From JAAZIN01 sp964441025 (GTDB taxonomy: Bacteria; Bacillota; Dethiobacteria; DTU022), in contig CAYTXG010000008.1 of assembly GCA_964441025.1 (NCBI GenBank), positions 1 to 64,000 of the forward strand: 64,000 nucleotides of DNA. Reading direction: 5' to 3'. A program made the translations under genes and the position numbers. Each line of letters begins with the position of its first letter. The first letter of the stretch is position 1. Shown here piece after piece: positions 16,529-25,123 of this stretch. Under the pieces are notes generated by a model. It saw only the letters and a program-made list of their open reading frames with translations, searched no databases and was not told the origin of the DNA.

Positions 16529-16759
16529 ATGCCCTGCCCTCATCGCAGGATTGGCCGGCGGAGACAGGGAGTCCTTGTTGTTTTTGGTTTTCTCAATTTT
16601 ATTTGGTTGAACCGGGTATTAATCACCATGATCAAACCCCGGCCGTTGAAGCCGGTTGCCCCGGCGGCATATGGTCAGCAAATAGCTGCACTCGTTATTT
16701 TTGGGCTGTTGTTTATCCCTTTGTGCTTCAAGCTCGCCAAGATTAAGCGGTGGGAATAG
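16529..16759 (+). CDS. possible small membrane protein, hypothetical
   Basis: A 76-codon frame preceded by GGGGGAG 9 nt before the ATG. Its second half has one clear hydrophobic segment (IAALVIFGLLFIPLCF) with a basic end, while the first half is Arg-rich and unlike a protein domain. The real start may be the internal ATG before IKPRPLKP. It is not recognised and could be a chance frame. Confidence 0.3.
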   Translation: MPCPHRRIGRRRQGVLVVFGFLNFIWLNRVLITMIKPRPLKPVAPAAYGQQIAALVIFGLLFIPLCFKLAKIKRWE

Positions 16760-16986
16760 CCGCCGGTGTTTTTCCTGCCGGAGTGTCGCTTTGCAAAGTA
16801 AAAAATAAGCCTGCCGTGCATCGCTTTAGCTGCCGGAAGCCCCCTCGCTGTTGCCGCACCGGGGGTCAGCCTGGAGTGTTACATGTTCAAGGTAAAGGCA
16901 ACGAGGTCGCTGCAGCCATGATCGGTTTATACAAAAGTTATATTTCAAGACCCGGCCCCGGTGGATATAATCCCCGGTGGGTTGTG

Positions 16987-17016
16987 TTGACAGCGGAGGG
17001 CTGTTGTCGTTATACT
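16987..17016 (+). promoter_or_regulatory. sigma-A promoter of pyrF-pyrE
   Basis: TTGACA (16987-16992), an 18-bp spacer and TATACT (17011-17016), 60 bp before the start codon. The stretch between 16760 and here shows no gene. Confidence 0.7.
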
Positions 17017-17075
17017 TTCCTCAGGCCAAAGCAATTTCCAATTCCAGGCCGGAGGGCAAAGGAGGAAAAACAGAT

Positions 17076-18518
17076 ATGTCATTCTACCGGGAGCTTGCCG
17101 GGGCGGCCCGGCGAAACAACAGCCTCCTCTGCATCGGTCTGGATCCCCACCCCCATCTGATGGAGCCGGGCAAAGGGATCTTCGATTTTAACCGGCAGAT
17201 CATCGATGCCACCTGCGACCTGGTCTGCGCCTACAAGCCCAACTCGGCTTTCTATGAAGCAGCCGGCCCCGAAGGCCTGGAGGCGCTGCAGCGGACCGCT
17301 GCCTACATCCATGAACGGGCCGGTGTGCCGGTAATCCTCGATGCCAAACGGAACGACATCAGCTCGTCAGCCAGGGCTTATGCCCGCGCCGCCTTTGAAA
17401 CCTGGGGCGCCGATGCCCTCACGGTCAACCCTTACCTGGGAGGCGATACTATCGCCCCCTTCATGGAATATGCAGATAAAGGAGTATTTCTCCTCTGCTT
17501 CACTTCAAACCCGGGAGCCGCCGACTTTCAGACCCTGCCCTGTCCCTCCCGTCCTCTGTACGAGCTTATGGCCAAAAAAGCGGCGGAATGGAGCTGCGGG
17601 CTTGTAGCCGGAGCCACACATGCCGGGGCACTGGCCGTAATCCGGGCTGCCGCCCCGCAGTCATGGATCCTGCTGCCGGGTGTGGGCGCCCAGGGAGGCG
17701 ACCTGGAGACCTCCATGGCCGCCGGTCGGCGTGAAGACGGTCTGGGGCTCATCATAAATTCTTCAAGGGGCATTATCTATGCGGATGAACCGCGCAGGGC
17801 CGCCCTGAATCTGCTTGATCATATCCGGGAATACATGTCGAAACCTCCTCTTGCGGCGCCGGATCCAAATGAAAAGCTTGTCCTCGACCTGGCCGATATC
17901 GGGGCGGTGAAATTTGGAGATTTCACCCTGACCTCGGGCCGGAAGTCGCCCGTGTACATAGATCTGCGCCTGCTGGCCTCCTATCCCGCTGTGCTGCGCA
18001 GGACTGCCCTGGCCTATGCCGCCATCATCGCCGGGCTGCCTGGAGCCGAGAGCCCGTCAGAACTGTGGAAACCGGAGGCTTCCAGGCAGGCGCGCCGGCA
18101 GGAAACCCGGCTCGCAGCGCTCCCCTATGCAGCGCTACCCATCGGCACAGCCGTCTCCCTGGAGACGGGCCTGCCGATGATCTATCCGCGCAAGGAGGCT
18201 AAAAGCTACGGCACCGGACAGGCGATCGAGGGATCTTACCGCCCGGGCAACAGGGCTGTGTTGCTGGACGATCTCATCACCACGGGCGGCAGCAAGCTGG
18301 AAGCCATCGCTTCACTCGAAGGGGCGGGACTGATAGTGGAAGATGTAATTGTGCTCATTGATCGCGAGCAGGGCGGCCGCCGGGAGCTGGCGGAGGCGGG
18401 CTACCGGCTTCACGCTGCCCTAAAACTGCGTGATATGGCGGCCCTGCTGGCGAGGGAGGGGCGCATCAGCCCCGCCGAAGAGCAGAGGCTGCTGGCTTTC
18501 CTGAAACCCGCCTATTGA
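17076..18518 (+). CDS. fused orotidine-5'-phosphate decarboxylase / orotate phosphoribosyltransferase
   Basis: A 480-residue bifunctional pyrimidine enzyme (the last two steps to UMP). Residues 1-265 are a type 2 OMP decarboxylase with the catalytic DAKRND motif; residues 285-480 are an orotate phosphoribosyltransferase with the PRPP motif VLLDDLITTGGS and YPRKEAKSYGTG. The ATG at 17076 follows AAAGGAGG. The domain order is OMPDC then OPRT, the reverse of the animal UMP synthase. A loop of about 20 extra Arg/Glu-rich residues (around 330-350) precedes the conserved LAALPYAALPIG. No other pyr genes are adjacent. Confidence 0.92.
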   Translation: MSFYRELAGAARRNNSLLCIGLDPHPHLMEPGKGIFDFNRQIIDATCDLVCAYKPNSAFYEAAGPEGLEALQRTAAYIHERAGVPVILDAKRNDISSSARAYARAAFETWGADALTVNPYLGGDTIAPFMEYADKGVFLLCFTSNPGAADFQTLPCPSRPLYELMAKKAAEWSCGLVAGATHAGALAVIRAAAPQSWILLPGVGAQGGDLETSMAAGRREDGLGLIINSSRGIIYADEPRRAALNLLDHIREYMSKPPLAAPDPNEKLVLDLADIGAVKFGDFTLTSGRKSPVYIDLRLLASYPAVLRRTALAYAAIIAGLPGAESPSELWKPEASRQARRQETRLAALPYAALPIGTAVSLETGLPMIYPRKEAKSYGTGQAIEGSYRPGNRAVLLDDLITTGGSKLEAIASLEGAGLIVEDVIVLIDREQGGRRELAEAGYRLHAALKLRDMAALLAREGRISPAEEQRLLAFLKPAY

Positions 18519-18604
18519 AAGCAGCAGTGCGTCGCGCACAGGGTGGAGTAAAAAATAAAATCACAGCGTTTTATGAACTGTAAAAACGAATAAAGAGACA
18601 GCCT

Positions 18605-18790
18605 TTACTCGGTAATCTCGATGGCCTCGGTGGGGCACTCTTCGGAGGCCTCGCGGCAGCAATCCCACATCTCCTCGGGAATTTCCTTCACCGTAACAAA
18701 GGCCCTTTCATCTCCCAGCTGAAAAATTTCGGGGCAAAGGTCTGCGCACAATCCACAAAAAATACATTCCTCATTGACGTATGCTTCCAT
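18605..18790 (-). CDS. ferredoxin, 4Fe-4S
   Basis: A 61-residue ferredoxin with CIFCGLCADLCPE near the N-terminus and a second CP (EECPTEAIEI) at the C-terminus, matching monocluster ferredoxins of clostridia and Thermotoga. It is a low-potential electron carrier in the cytoplasm. The start is the ATG at 18790 with a GAGGAGAG site; the frame is open further upstream but not protein-like. The redox partner cannot be deduced from the neighbours. Confidence 0.88.
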   Translation of the reverse strand: MEAYVNEECIFCGLCADLCPEIFQLGDERAFVTVKEIPEEMWDCCREASEECPTEAIEITE

Positions 18791-18892
18791 GTCTACTCTC
18801 TCCTCTTGGCTAAAAGATAGCCTTAATATGACCATTCCATCAAGAGAGTATACTCGTAGCCGCATATTGAATCCGATCATGTTCAGCAGTCA

Positions 18893-19093
18893 TCAGTTCC
18901 CTTCAGGTTCACCACCCAGCGCCACACACAGCTCTTCCAATTCAAGCTGCACCTTAATGAGTATCCTTTCAGAACGGGCGGTCATCTCTTTTGCCTTTCG
19001 CACCATCTCTACCGCATCGGCAATCTTCGCGCTAATGCTGACAATACTTTGCTCTGTCTGTTTATCATCCGGAAACATAGCTTTCAAGCCCAC
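18893..19093 (-). CDS. small coiled-coil protein, divergent from XRE regulator
   Basis: A 66-residue protein, mostly helical with heptad-like spacing (IVSISAKIADAVEMVRKAKE and on). The start is GTG with an AGGAGG site 7 nt upstream. Not recognised. It is transcribed away from an XRE regulator, and the shared 115-bp gap holds two matching operators, so it is the likely target of that regulator. Confidence 0.55.
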   Translation of the reverse strand: MGLKAMFPDDKQTEQSIVSISAKIADAVEMVRKAKEMTARSERILIKVQLELEELCVALGGEPEGN

Positions 19094-19140
19094 CGGCGCT
19101 CCTCCTGTCTAAAAAGCAAGTCACTTTATATATATTATTC

Positions 19141-19182
19141 TAAGGGAATAACCCTTGAAAGTCAATAAGGGATAGGCCCTTA
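19141..19182. promoter_or_regulatory. twin operators TAAGGG-N5-CCCTT
   Basis: Two 17-bp imperfect palindromes, TAAGGGAATAACCCTTG (19141-19157) and TAAGGGATAGGCCCTTA (19166-19182), with centres 25 bp apart, in the gap between the coiled-coil gene and the XRE gene. Placement and symmetry suggest binding sites for the XRE protein (autoregulation). Confidence 0.6.
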
Positions 19183-19208
19183 AGGCATAATAACATGAGG
19201 TGACGACC

Positions 19209-19433
19209 GTGTCGTACAATAGAATCAGGAATATGCGAGAAGACAGAGATATGACTCAGGAACAGATGGCCGAGTATTTATGCGTTCACCAGACAACGTA
19301 CTCCGATTATGAACTGGGAAATCTGAATATCCCCGTCCCCATCCTAGACAAGATCGCCACTCTCTTTGAAACGAGCGTTGACTACCTCCTGGATCGCACC
19401 GATGAGAAGAGCCCTTACCCCCGTAAAAAATAG
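19209..19433 (+). CDS. XRE-family helix-turn-helix regulator
   Basis: A 74-residue single-domain HTH_3 (Cro/C1) protein: RNMREDRDMTQEQMAEYLCV then TTYSDYELG and the LDKIATLFETSVDYLLDRTD closing motif. The second GTG (19209) follows GAGGTGA at good spacing; a GTG at 19200 overlaps that site. It probably controls itself and the divergent coiled-coil gene through the twin operators. Confidence 0.82.
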   Translation: MSYNRIRNMREDRDMTQEQMAEYLCVHQTTYSDYELGNLNIPVPILDKIATLFETSVDYLLDRTDEKSPYPRKK

Positions 19434-19521
19434 ACCTGCCACAACAGCCTACATCCTTCCCTATGTAAAAGAAAGCAGCTGAACACGGTGCCCTGTTTTG
19501 ACGCCCCATCCCGGCCGCGAA

Positions 19522-21198
19522 TCAGGCAGTTTTCTTTTCCCGCCGCAGCCCTGGTTGAAAGCGGTTGCCGTTAATATCTACAAGCGGCCTGGGGGGATCT
19601 CTTCTTTGCGTGGCCAGCGACACAACTACCATGAGCAGAATGGAGAAGGCAAATGCCGGAATGGAGCCTATGTACACGGCATCCCAGGCTGCCCAATCCA
19701 TGTACACGACGCCTTCTTCCACCACGCCGTTATTGGCAGCCATTGTAAGATGACGCATCAGGTAGATCGCCACGCCCACCCAGGCGACAAGGCCGCCCAG
19801 CAGGGCGGCGACAGCTCCGCTCTCGTTGCACCTTTTCCAGAAGTAACCGGCGGCAAAGGGTGCAAAAAGCCCCACCAGGATCAGCGACCAGCTGATTACC
19901 GCAAGCATGTAAATGGTTTGGGCATACAAGGCAATAAGCAGCGAACTTAAGGCAATAAGGGGAATGCAAAGCCGCGTCACTTTCAGGATCAGCGCCGGGT
20001 CTGCTCCGGGCCTGAGATAGCGCAGCACATTGCGCCCCACCACCGATGAGGCGGCCAGCAGAGCGCTGTCGGAACTCGACATGAGCGCCGCCACCAGGGC
20101 TATGGCGAAGACAACCGTCAGGGAAGGCGGCAGGTGTTTTATGGCCAGGAGAGGCAGGATCATCTCCGTCTCTTCAATGGTCAGCCCCGGATCCATTTCA
20201 AACATGATCGAGCCCAGCAGAACGGGCGCCATACCCACTGCGAGATACAAAATCGCGGCGATAGCCGCACCTCCGGAGGCTGCTTTTTCATTTTTTGCCG
20301 CCAGCAGCCGCTGGGCCAGATCCTGCGAAGGGATGTCGCCCAGACCCGTTGAAAGCCAGGCGCCCAGGTAGTAGAGCCATCCCGGCAGGCCGAAGTAGCC
20401 CATGTACCCGTGTTCACGCGTGGGGAAAAATGACGCCGCTGTAAGCTGCGCCCGGCTTCCGGCATGGTTGAACAGATGGCCCCAGCCTCCGGCCAGGGGG
20501 ACAATGACAACAAGCAGAGCGGCCACGCCGGCAATGATAAAGAGCGTTTGTAAAAAATCTGTAACCGTTACCGACCACATGCCCCCCTGGCAGGTGTAGA
20601 TAATCAGAACAGTGCAGGAGAGGGCGATGCCCCAGATCACCGGTATGCCGGCAAAGATCTGCAGGGCCACCCCAAAGGCTACGAGCTGCCCCCCGATCCA
20701 GCCTATCTCCGCAACCAGCTGGACCAGCGCCGCCAGCAGCCCCATTTTTTTGCCGTATCGAAGATCAAAAAAATCGACAACGGTAAAATAGCCCCCCCGG
20801 CGCATAAGGCGACCGAAGATCAGCGCCGTCAGCAAAAGGGAAAGAGTTGAACCCCAGGGATCAAAGATAACGCCCTGGTTGCCGAAGAGGTAAGACTGCG
20901 CCGCGGCGCCCATGAGGGTGCCGCCGCAGAACCAGGTTGCAAAAAGGGTGCCCGATGTTAACAATAGAGAAAGGCGCCTGCCGGCGATAATAAAATCGTC
21001 GCTGCCCTTGATCTGCTTCCGGCTCCACCAGCCCACTGCCAGCATGAGCAGCATGTACACGACCAGCCCGGCCTGGACCAGGTGGGCATGCTGGAAAGAA
21101 TCCTGTGTCAACGTCCAAAACCCCCCCGGGACAAAGCGGCTCCACCACGCCTTAAACGAACATCTTTTTATTTTAGCACACATCCGCACCGCTGCCAT
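19522..21198 (-). CDS. sodium:solute symporter (SSS family)
   Basis: A 12-13-helix membrane transporter coupling Na+ to solute uptake. Family marks are SDDFIIAGRRLS after the first helix, the GGTLMGAA region and DSALLAASSVVGRN. The substrate (pantothenate, proline, acetate or other) cannot be told. The start is unsure: an ATG at 21198 gives 558 aa with a poor N-terminus and no ribosome site, while a TTG at 21111 follows GGGGGGG and would begin closer to helix 1. It lies downstream of codY beyond a terminator. Confidence 0.85.
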   Translation of the reverse strand: MAAVRMCAKIKRCSFKAWWSRFVPGGFWTLTQDSFQHAHLVQAGLVVYMLLMLAVGWWSRKQIKGSDDFIIAGRRLSLLLTSGTLFATWFCGGTLMGAAAQSYLFGNQGVIFDPWGSTLSLLLTALIFGRLMRRGGYFTVVDFFDLRYGKKMGLLAALVQLVAEIGWIGGQLVAFGVALQIFAGIPVIWGIALSCTVLIIYTCQGGMWSVTVTDFLQTLFIIAGVAALLVVIVPLAGGWGHLFNHAGSRAQLTAASFFPTREHGYMGYFGLPGWLYYLGAWLSTGLGDIPSQDLAQRLLAAKNEKAASGGAAIAAILYLAVGMAPVLLGSIMFEMDPGLTIEETEMILPLLAIKHLPPSLTVVFAIALVAALMSSSDSALLAASSVVGRNVLRYLRPGADPALILKVTRLCIPLIALSSLLIALYAQTIYMLAVISWSLILVGLFAPFAAGYFWKRCNESGAVAALLGGLVAWVGVAIYLMRHLTMAANNGVVEEGVVYMDWAAWDAVYIGSIPAFAFSILLMVVVSLATQRRDPPRPLVDINGNRFQPGLRREKKTA

Positions 21199-21215
21199 AA
21201 GTAATTCGGCATAAA

Positions 21216-21249
21216 AAATAGAGTAATCTATTTCTAAATTACTCTATTT
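21216..21249 (-). terminator. intrinsic terminator of the codY operon
   Basis: Minus strand: AAATAGAGTAAT / ATTACTCTATTT stem of 12 bp followed by a TTTTTAT tail, 20 bp past the codY stop. Confidence 0.75.
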
Positions 21250-21269
21250 TCACCTCAACCTGAAAGGAG

Positions 21270-22079
21270 CTACCTGGGAAACGTTTTAGTTTTTTTCGCC
21301 AGATGTTCCAGCAGGTAGGGATTGAGCACCTTGATATAGGTGCCTTTCATCCCCAGGGAGCGGGATTCGATAACTCCGGCGCTTTCGAACTTGCGCAGCG
21401 CATTGACAATAACCGAGCGGGTTATCCCCAGCTGATCGGCAATTTTGCTGGCCACCAGAAGCCCTTCGTCGCCGCCGAGCTCCTCGAATATATGCTCCAC
21501 CGCCTCCAGTTCGGAGTAGGAGAGCGTGGCAATAGCCAGCTGAACAACAGCCTTGCTGCGGGCTTCTTCCTCGATTTTTTCCGCTTTGGCCCTCAAGACT
21601 TCCATACCGACAACGGTAGCACCTGTTTCGGCAAGCACAAGGTCCTCAGCGTCAAAGAGATCGTTGAACCGGGCCAGGAGCAGCGTGCCGAGACGCTTCC
21701 CGCCGCCCACAATGGGGATCACGGAGATGATTTTGTCCGTGAAAATACAGCGTTCCGCTTCCAGAAACACACAGTCATTTGATTTCTGGCGCAGGTTCAC
21801 CCGCGACTCCTCGCTCCGCAGGAGGAACTTGTTGTAATACTCGGGAAAACGCCCCTCCTTCAAGACATTGTTGATCATCAGCTCACACTCGAATTCATCC
21901 ACTAGAGCATAGCCCAGGATCTCGCCCTGACGGTCAGCAAGGTAGATGTTCGCATGGATCACATTTTTAAGAACTTCGGCAACATCTGTAAAATCAACAT
22001 GCTGACCAGCTGTTTTCTGTAGAATTTTGTTGATGCGACGGGTCTTCTCAAGCAGGGGAGAAGAAATCACATCTTTCAC
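21270..22079 (-). CDS. codY: global transcriptional repressor CodY
   Basis: A 269-residue regulator that senses GTP and branched-chain amino acids and represses stationary-phase genes. An N-terminal GAF domain (about 1-155) is followed by a winged HTH with SKIADQLGITRSVIVNALRK, nearly invariant in the family. It is the last gene of dprA-topA-xerC-hslV-hslU-codY and is followed by a terminator. Confidence 0.97.
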   Translation of the reverse strand: MKDVISSPLLEKTRRINKILQKTAGQHVDFTDVAEVLKNVIHANIYLADRQGEILGYALVDEFECELMINNVLKEGRFPEYYNKFLLRSEESRVNLRQKSNDCVFLEAERCIFTDKIISVIPIVGGGKRLGTLLLARFNDLFDAEDLVLAETGATVVGMEVLRAKAEKIEEEARSKAVVQLAIATLSYSELEAVEHIFEELGGDEGLLVASKIADQLGITRSVIVNALRKFESAGVIESRSLGMKGTYIKVLNPYLLEHLAKKTKTFPR

Positions 22080-22095
22080 CTACCTTCTTTTCATT

Positions 22096-23514
22096 TTAGA
22101 GGATATATTTACTTAAGTCTTTATTTTTAACAATTTTAAGTAATTTATTCCTGACATACCCCCTATCGATGATTATTTCTCTGGTGTCGTGGTCCGGCAA
22201 TTCATATGAGATCTCTTCCAGGACTTTCTCCATAATTGTGTGAAGGCGGCGAGCGCCGATATTCTCCATCTCCTGGTTAAGCTCACAGGCTACACGAGCA
22301 ATCTCCTCTATTGAATCGGGTGTAAAAGTCAAGCTGATCCCTTCGGTCTCCATGAGAGCGATGTACTGTTTCAGCAAAGCGTTGTTCGGTTCGGTAAGAA
22401 TTCGTTTGAAATCTTCTTCCGAAAGGCTTTTCAACTCCACCCTGATAGGGAAACGCCCCTGCAGCTCGGGAATCAAATCCGACGGTTTGCTCATATGAAA
22501 GGCTCCGGCGGCAATGAAGAGCACATGGTCCGTTTTTACCGGGCCGTATTTCGTTACCACCGTTGACCCTTCGACTATAGGCAGGATATCCCGCTGGACT
22601 CCCTCCCGGGAAACATCCGGCCCGGCGGTATACCCTTCCTTTCCTGCGATCTTGTCAATTTCATCAATAAAGATTATCCCAAGTTGCTCAGCCTTGTCCA
22701 CAGCCTCGGCTATAACTGCATCCATATCAATAAGCCTCTGCGCCTCCTCCTGCTTCAAAATTTTCCGGGCTTCGGACACGGTTACCTTCTTTTTGATTTT
22801 CTTGGAAGGCATTATATTACCCAGGATATCCTGCAGGTTTACTCCCATTTCCTCCATCCCCTGCCCGGTAAATATCTCGAGCATGGGAGGTCTCCGATCA
22901 TCTATCTCAATCTCTACATATTGCTCTTCCAGATCGCCCCTTTTCAGTTTTTCAGAAATCAGGATCCGCTCTTCCTGCGCCAGGCGCAGGCGCTCCTGAA
23001 AACCGGATTCATCGGTGTTTGCCTCTTCGGACGCAGGCGATGCCGGGGAAAAAAGAAAACCCAGGGGGTTAAGCTGGCGGCGTTTCTTTTGGGGAAGGGG
23101 AGCCAGCAGCTCCACCAGCCTCTCTTCCGCCGCATGAGCCGCTTTATTCTCCACCTTCCCCATTCGTTCGTTTTGCACAATCCGTATAGCCGTCTCCACG
23201 AGATCGCGGATCATGGCTTCAACATCACGCCCCACGTACCCAACTTCGGTAAATTTGGTCGCCTCAACCTTGACAAAGGGGGCGTTCACCAGGCGGGCCA
23301 GGCGGCGAGCGATCTCAGTTTTACCCACACCCGTGGGCCCGATCATAATTATATTTTTCGGTATGATCTCTTCCTGCAGTTCTCCTGTCAGCTGCTTGCG
23401 CCGGTAGCGGTTGCGCAGCGCTATGGCCACGCACCGTTTCGCCTCTTCCTGGCCGATAATAAAGCGATCCAGTTCAGCCACGATCCGCCGGGGGGTCAAA
23501 TTGTCTCCACTCAT
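22096..23514 (-). CDS. hslU: HslU, ATPase of the HslUV (ClpYQ) protease
   Basis: A 472-residue AAA+ unfoldase. Walker A is GPTGVGKTE, Walker B is IIFIDEIDK, and an inserted I-domain rich in charged residues lies in between. The pore motif is GYVGRD. It feeds substrates into HslV, encoded 21 bp upstream on the same strand. The C-terminus (KDLSKYIL) is of the type that docks into HslV. Confidence 0.97.
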   Translation of the reverse strand: MSGDNLTPRRIVAELDRFIIGQEEAKRCVAIALRNRYRRKQLTGELQEEIIPKNIIMIGPTGVGKTEIARRLARLVNAPFVKVEATKFTEVGYVGRDVEAMIRDLVETAIRIVQNERMGKVENKAAHAAEERLVELLAPLPQKKRRQLNPLGFLFSPASPASEEANTDESGFQERLRLAQEERILISEKLKRGDLEEQYVEIEIDDRRPPMLEIFTGQGMEEMGVNLQDILGNIMPSKKIKKKVTVSEARKILKQEEAQRLIDMDAVIAEAVDKAEQLGIIFIDEIDKIAGKEGYTAGPDVSREGVQRDILPIVEGSTVVTKYGPVKTDHVLFIAAGAFHMSKPSDLIPELQGRFPIRVELKSLSEEDFKRILTEPNNALLKQYIALMETEGISLTFTPDSIEEIARVACELNQEMENIGARRLHTIMEKVLEEISYELPDHDTREIIIDRGYVRNKLLKIVKNKDLSKYIL

Positions 23515-23535
23515 CTCTTTGCCAACCTCTCTGCT

Positions 23536-24066
23536 TTACAGTTCTTCGACGATGATGCGATCATTGGTATAAACACAAATTTCAGAAGCGATCTGCATGG
23601 ACTGGTAGACAATGTCGCGCAGTTCAAGATCGCTGTTTCTCGACAGCGCCCTGGCGGCGGCAAGGGCATAAGGCGCCCCCGAACCGACAGCGGCAATATT
23701 GTCATCGGGCTCGATGACCTCGCCTGTGCCGGAGATGAGCAGCAGCGCCTCGCTGCTGGCTGCCAGCAGCAGCGCTTCAAGCCGCCTGAGCACCCGGTCG
23801 GTCCGCCATTCCTTGGCCAGCTCCACCGACGCCCGGATCAAGTTTCCCTGATAGCTTTCCAGTTTCGCCTCCAGCTTTTCGCAGAGGGTCAGGGCATCTG
23901 CCACAGATCCGGCGTAGCCGGCAATAATTTTATTCTCGTAAAGGCGGCGCACTTTTTTGGCCCCGTGCTTGATCACGGTGCTGTTGCCGAAAGTGATCTG
24001 CCCGTCGCCGGCAATAGCCACCCTGTTGCCTTTTTTTACAGCAATAATTGTCGTCCCCTGAAACAT
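23536..24066 (-). CDS. hslV: HslV, peptidase of the HslUV (ClpYQ) protease
   Basis: A 176-residue proteasome-like threonine peptidase. The N-terminus MFQGTTIIAVKKG exposes the catalytic Thr after a short propeptide, and GDGQITFGN and AVGSGAPYALAAARAL are family motifs. It forms dodecamers with HslU. It sits between xerC and hslU on the minus strand with short gaps. Confidence 0.96.
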   Translation of the reverse strand: MFQGTTIIAVKKGNRVAIAGDGQITFGNSTVIKHGAKKVRRLYENKIIAGYAGSVADALTLCEKLEAKLESYQGNLIRASVELAKEWRTDRVLRRLEALLLAASSEALLLISGTGEVIEPDDNIAAVGSGAPYALAAARALSRNSDLELRDIVYQSMQIASEICVYTNDRIIVEEL

Positions 24067-24094
24067 CCATCCACCTCTTCTAATCGTCCCCGCT

Positions 24095-25000
24095 TCAGGA
24101 GCGCGGATGCGACTGGCTGTAAACTTCCCACAGGTGCCCCCTGGTGATATGTGTATATACCTGCGTAGTCGAAACGCCGGCGTGTCCCAGCAGCTCCTGG
24201 AGCACCCTTAAATCCGCCCCCCGCTCCAGCAGGTGTGTGGCAAAGGAATGCCGCAGCGAATGGGGGCTCAGTCCAATCTTTTGCGAAACCTTGCGTACAT
24301 ATTTTTCAAAAATATAGCGCACCCCGCGGTCGCTCAGCGGGCCGCCACGGTGGTTGAGCAAAAGCCTCTCTGTTTTCCCGCCTTCTCCGGCGGCCGCCAG
24401 CAGCAGCGGCCGGACGCGGCCGAGATACTCCTTCAGGTAAGCGGCGGCGGTTCTTCCTATGGGCACGATCCGCTCCCTGGCACCCTTGCCGGTGACCCTG
24501 GCCAGACGTTCTTCCAGATCCAGGGAGCCCGTCTCCAGGCCGGTGAGTTCGCCCACCCTCAGTCCGCCGGCATAGAGAAGCTCAAGCATGGTCCTGTCCC
24601 TGTAACCCAGAAGGGTGCCGCAATCGGGCGCCTCCAGCAAGGCCTCCACCTCATGATAGTAAAAAAATTGGGGCAGCTTTTTTTCCTGGCGGGGCGTGGA
24701 GACATTGCTCCAGGTACCTCTTTCCAGGTCGCCCTCTCTAAGCAAAAAACTCAAAAAAGAACGCACCGCCGATAATTTACGCGCTGCCGAACTGCGGGCA
24801 TAATCGTTTTCTTTGAGCCAGGCCAGGTAGCGGCGGAGCATATGATGGGTCGCCTCCCGCACCGGGCCCTCCCCTGCGAATACCAGGGATAAAAACTGGG
24901 TAATATCCTGTCGATAGCTCTGCAGGGTCAGGGGTGAAGCGTTTTTTTCAACATCCAGGTAAATAATGAAACGTTCCAGCTGTTCATCCAACGATAGCAC
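24095..25000 (-). CDS. xerC: tyrosine recombinase XerC
   Basis: A 301-residue site-specific recombinase that resolves chromosome dimers. An N-terminal SAM-like core-binding domain (about 1-85) precedes the catalytic domain with Arg in GGLRVGEL, Lys in GKGARER, HSLRHSFATHLL, LLGHAGVSTTQ and Tyr in QVYTH. Position between topA and hslV is the standard Firmicutes order and supports XerC over an integrase. The trmFO gene usually found between topA and xerC is missing. Confidence 0.93.
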   Translation of the reverse strand: MLSLDEQLERFIIYLDVEKNASPLTLQSYRQDITQFLSLVFAGEGPVREATHHMLRRYLAWLKENDYARSSAARKLSAVRSFLSFLLREGDLERGTWSNVSTPRQEKKLPQFFYYHEVEALLEAPDCGTLLGYRDRTMLELLYAGGLRVGELTGLETGSLDLEERLARVTGKGARERIVPIGRTAAAYLKEYLGRVRPLLLAAAGEGGKTERLLLNHRGGPLSDRGVRYIFEKYVRKVSQKIGLSPHSLRHSFATHLLERGADLRVLQELLGHAGVSTTQVYTHITRGHLWEVYSQSHPRS

Positions 25001-25123
25001 CCTCAGTAGATATTAGCATAACAGTTCTGCATATGCAAGCAAAGTGCTCCTTTTTCAAAGATTGATACTTTTTGTTGTTTTATTGGTTTAATTCCGCACA
25101 AGACAGAGGGTTTCAGGGTCGAT

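Noticed and set aside
22684..24147. 487-codon plus-strand frame over hslU/hslV
   Set aside because: Antisense to two highly conserved genes; composition is that of a mirrored GC-rich frame.
24095..25000. Phage integrase rather than XerC
   Set aside because: The dprA-topA-xerC-hslV order and the 301-residue length fit the housekeeping XerC; there are no attachment-site repeats or phage genes nearby.
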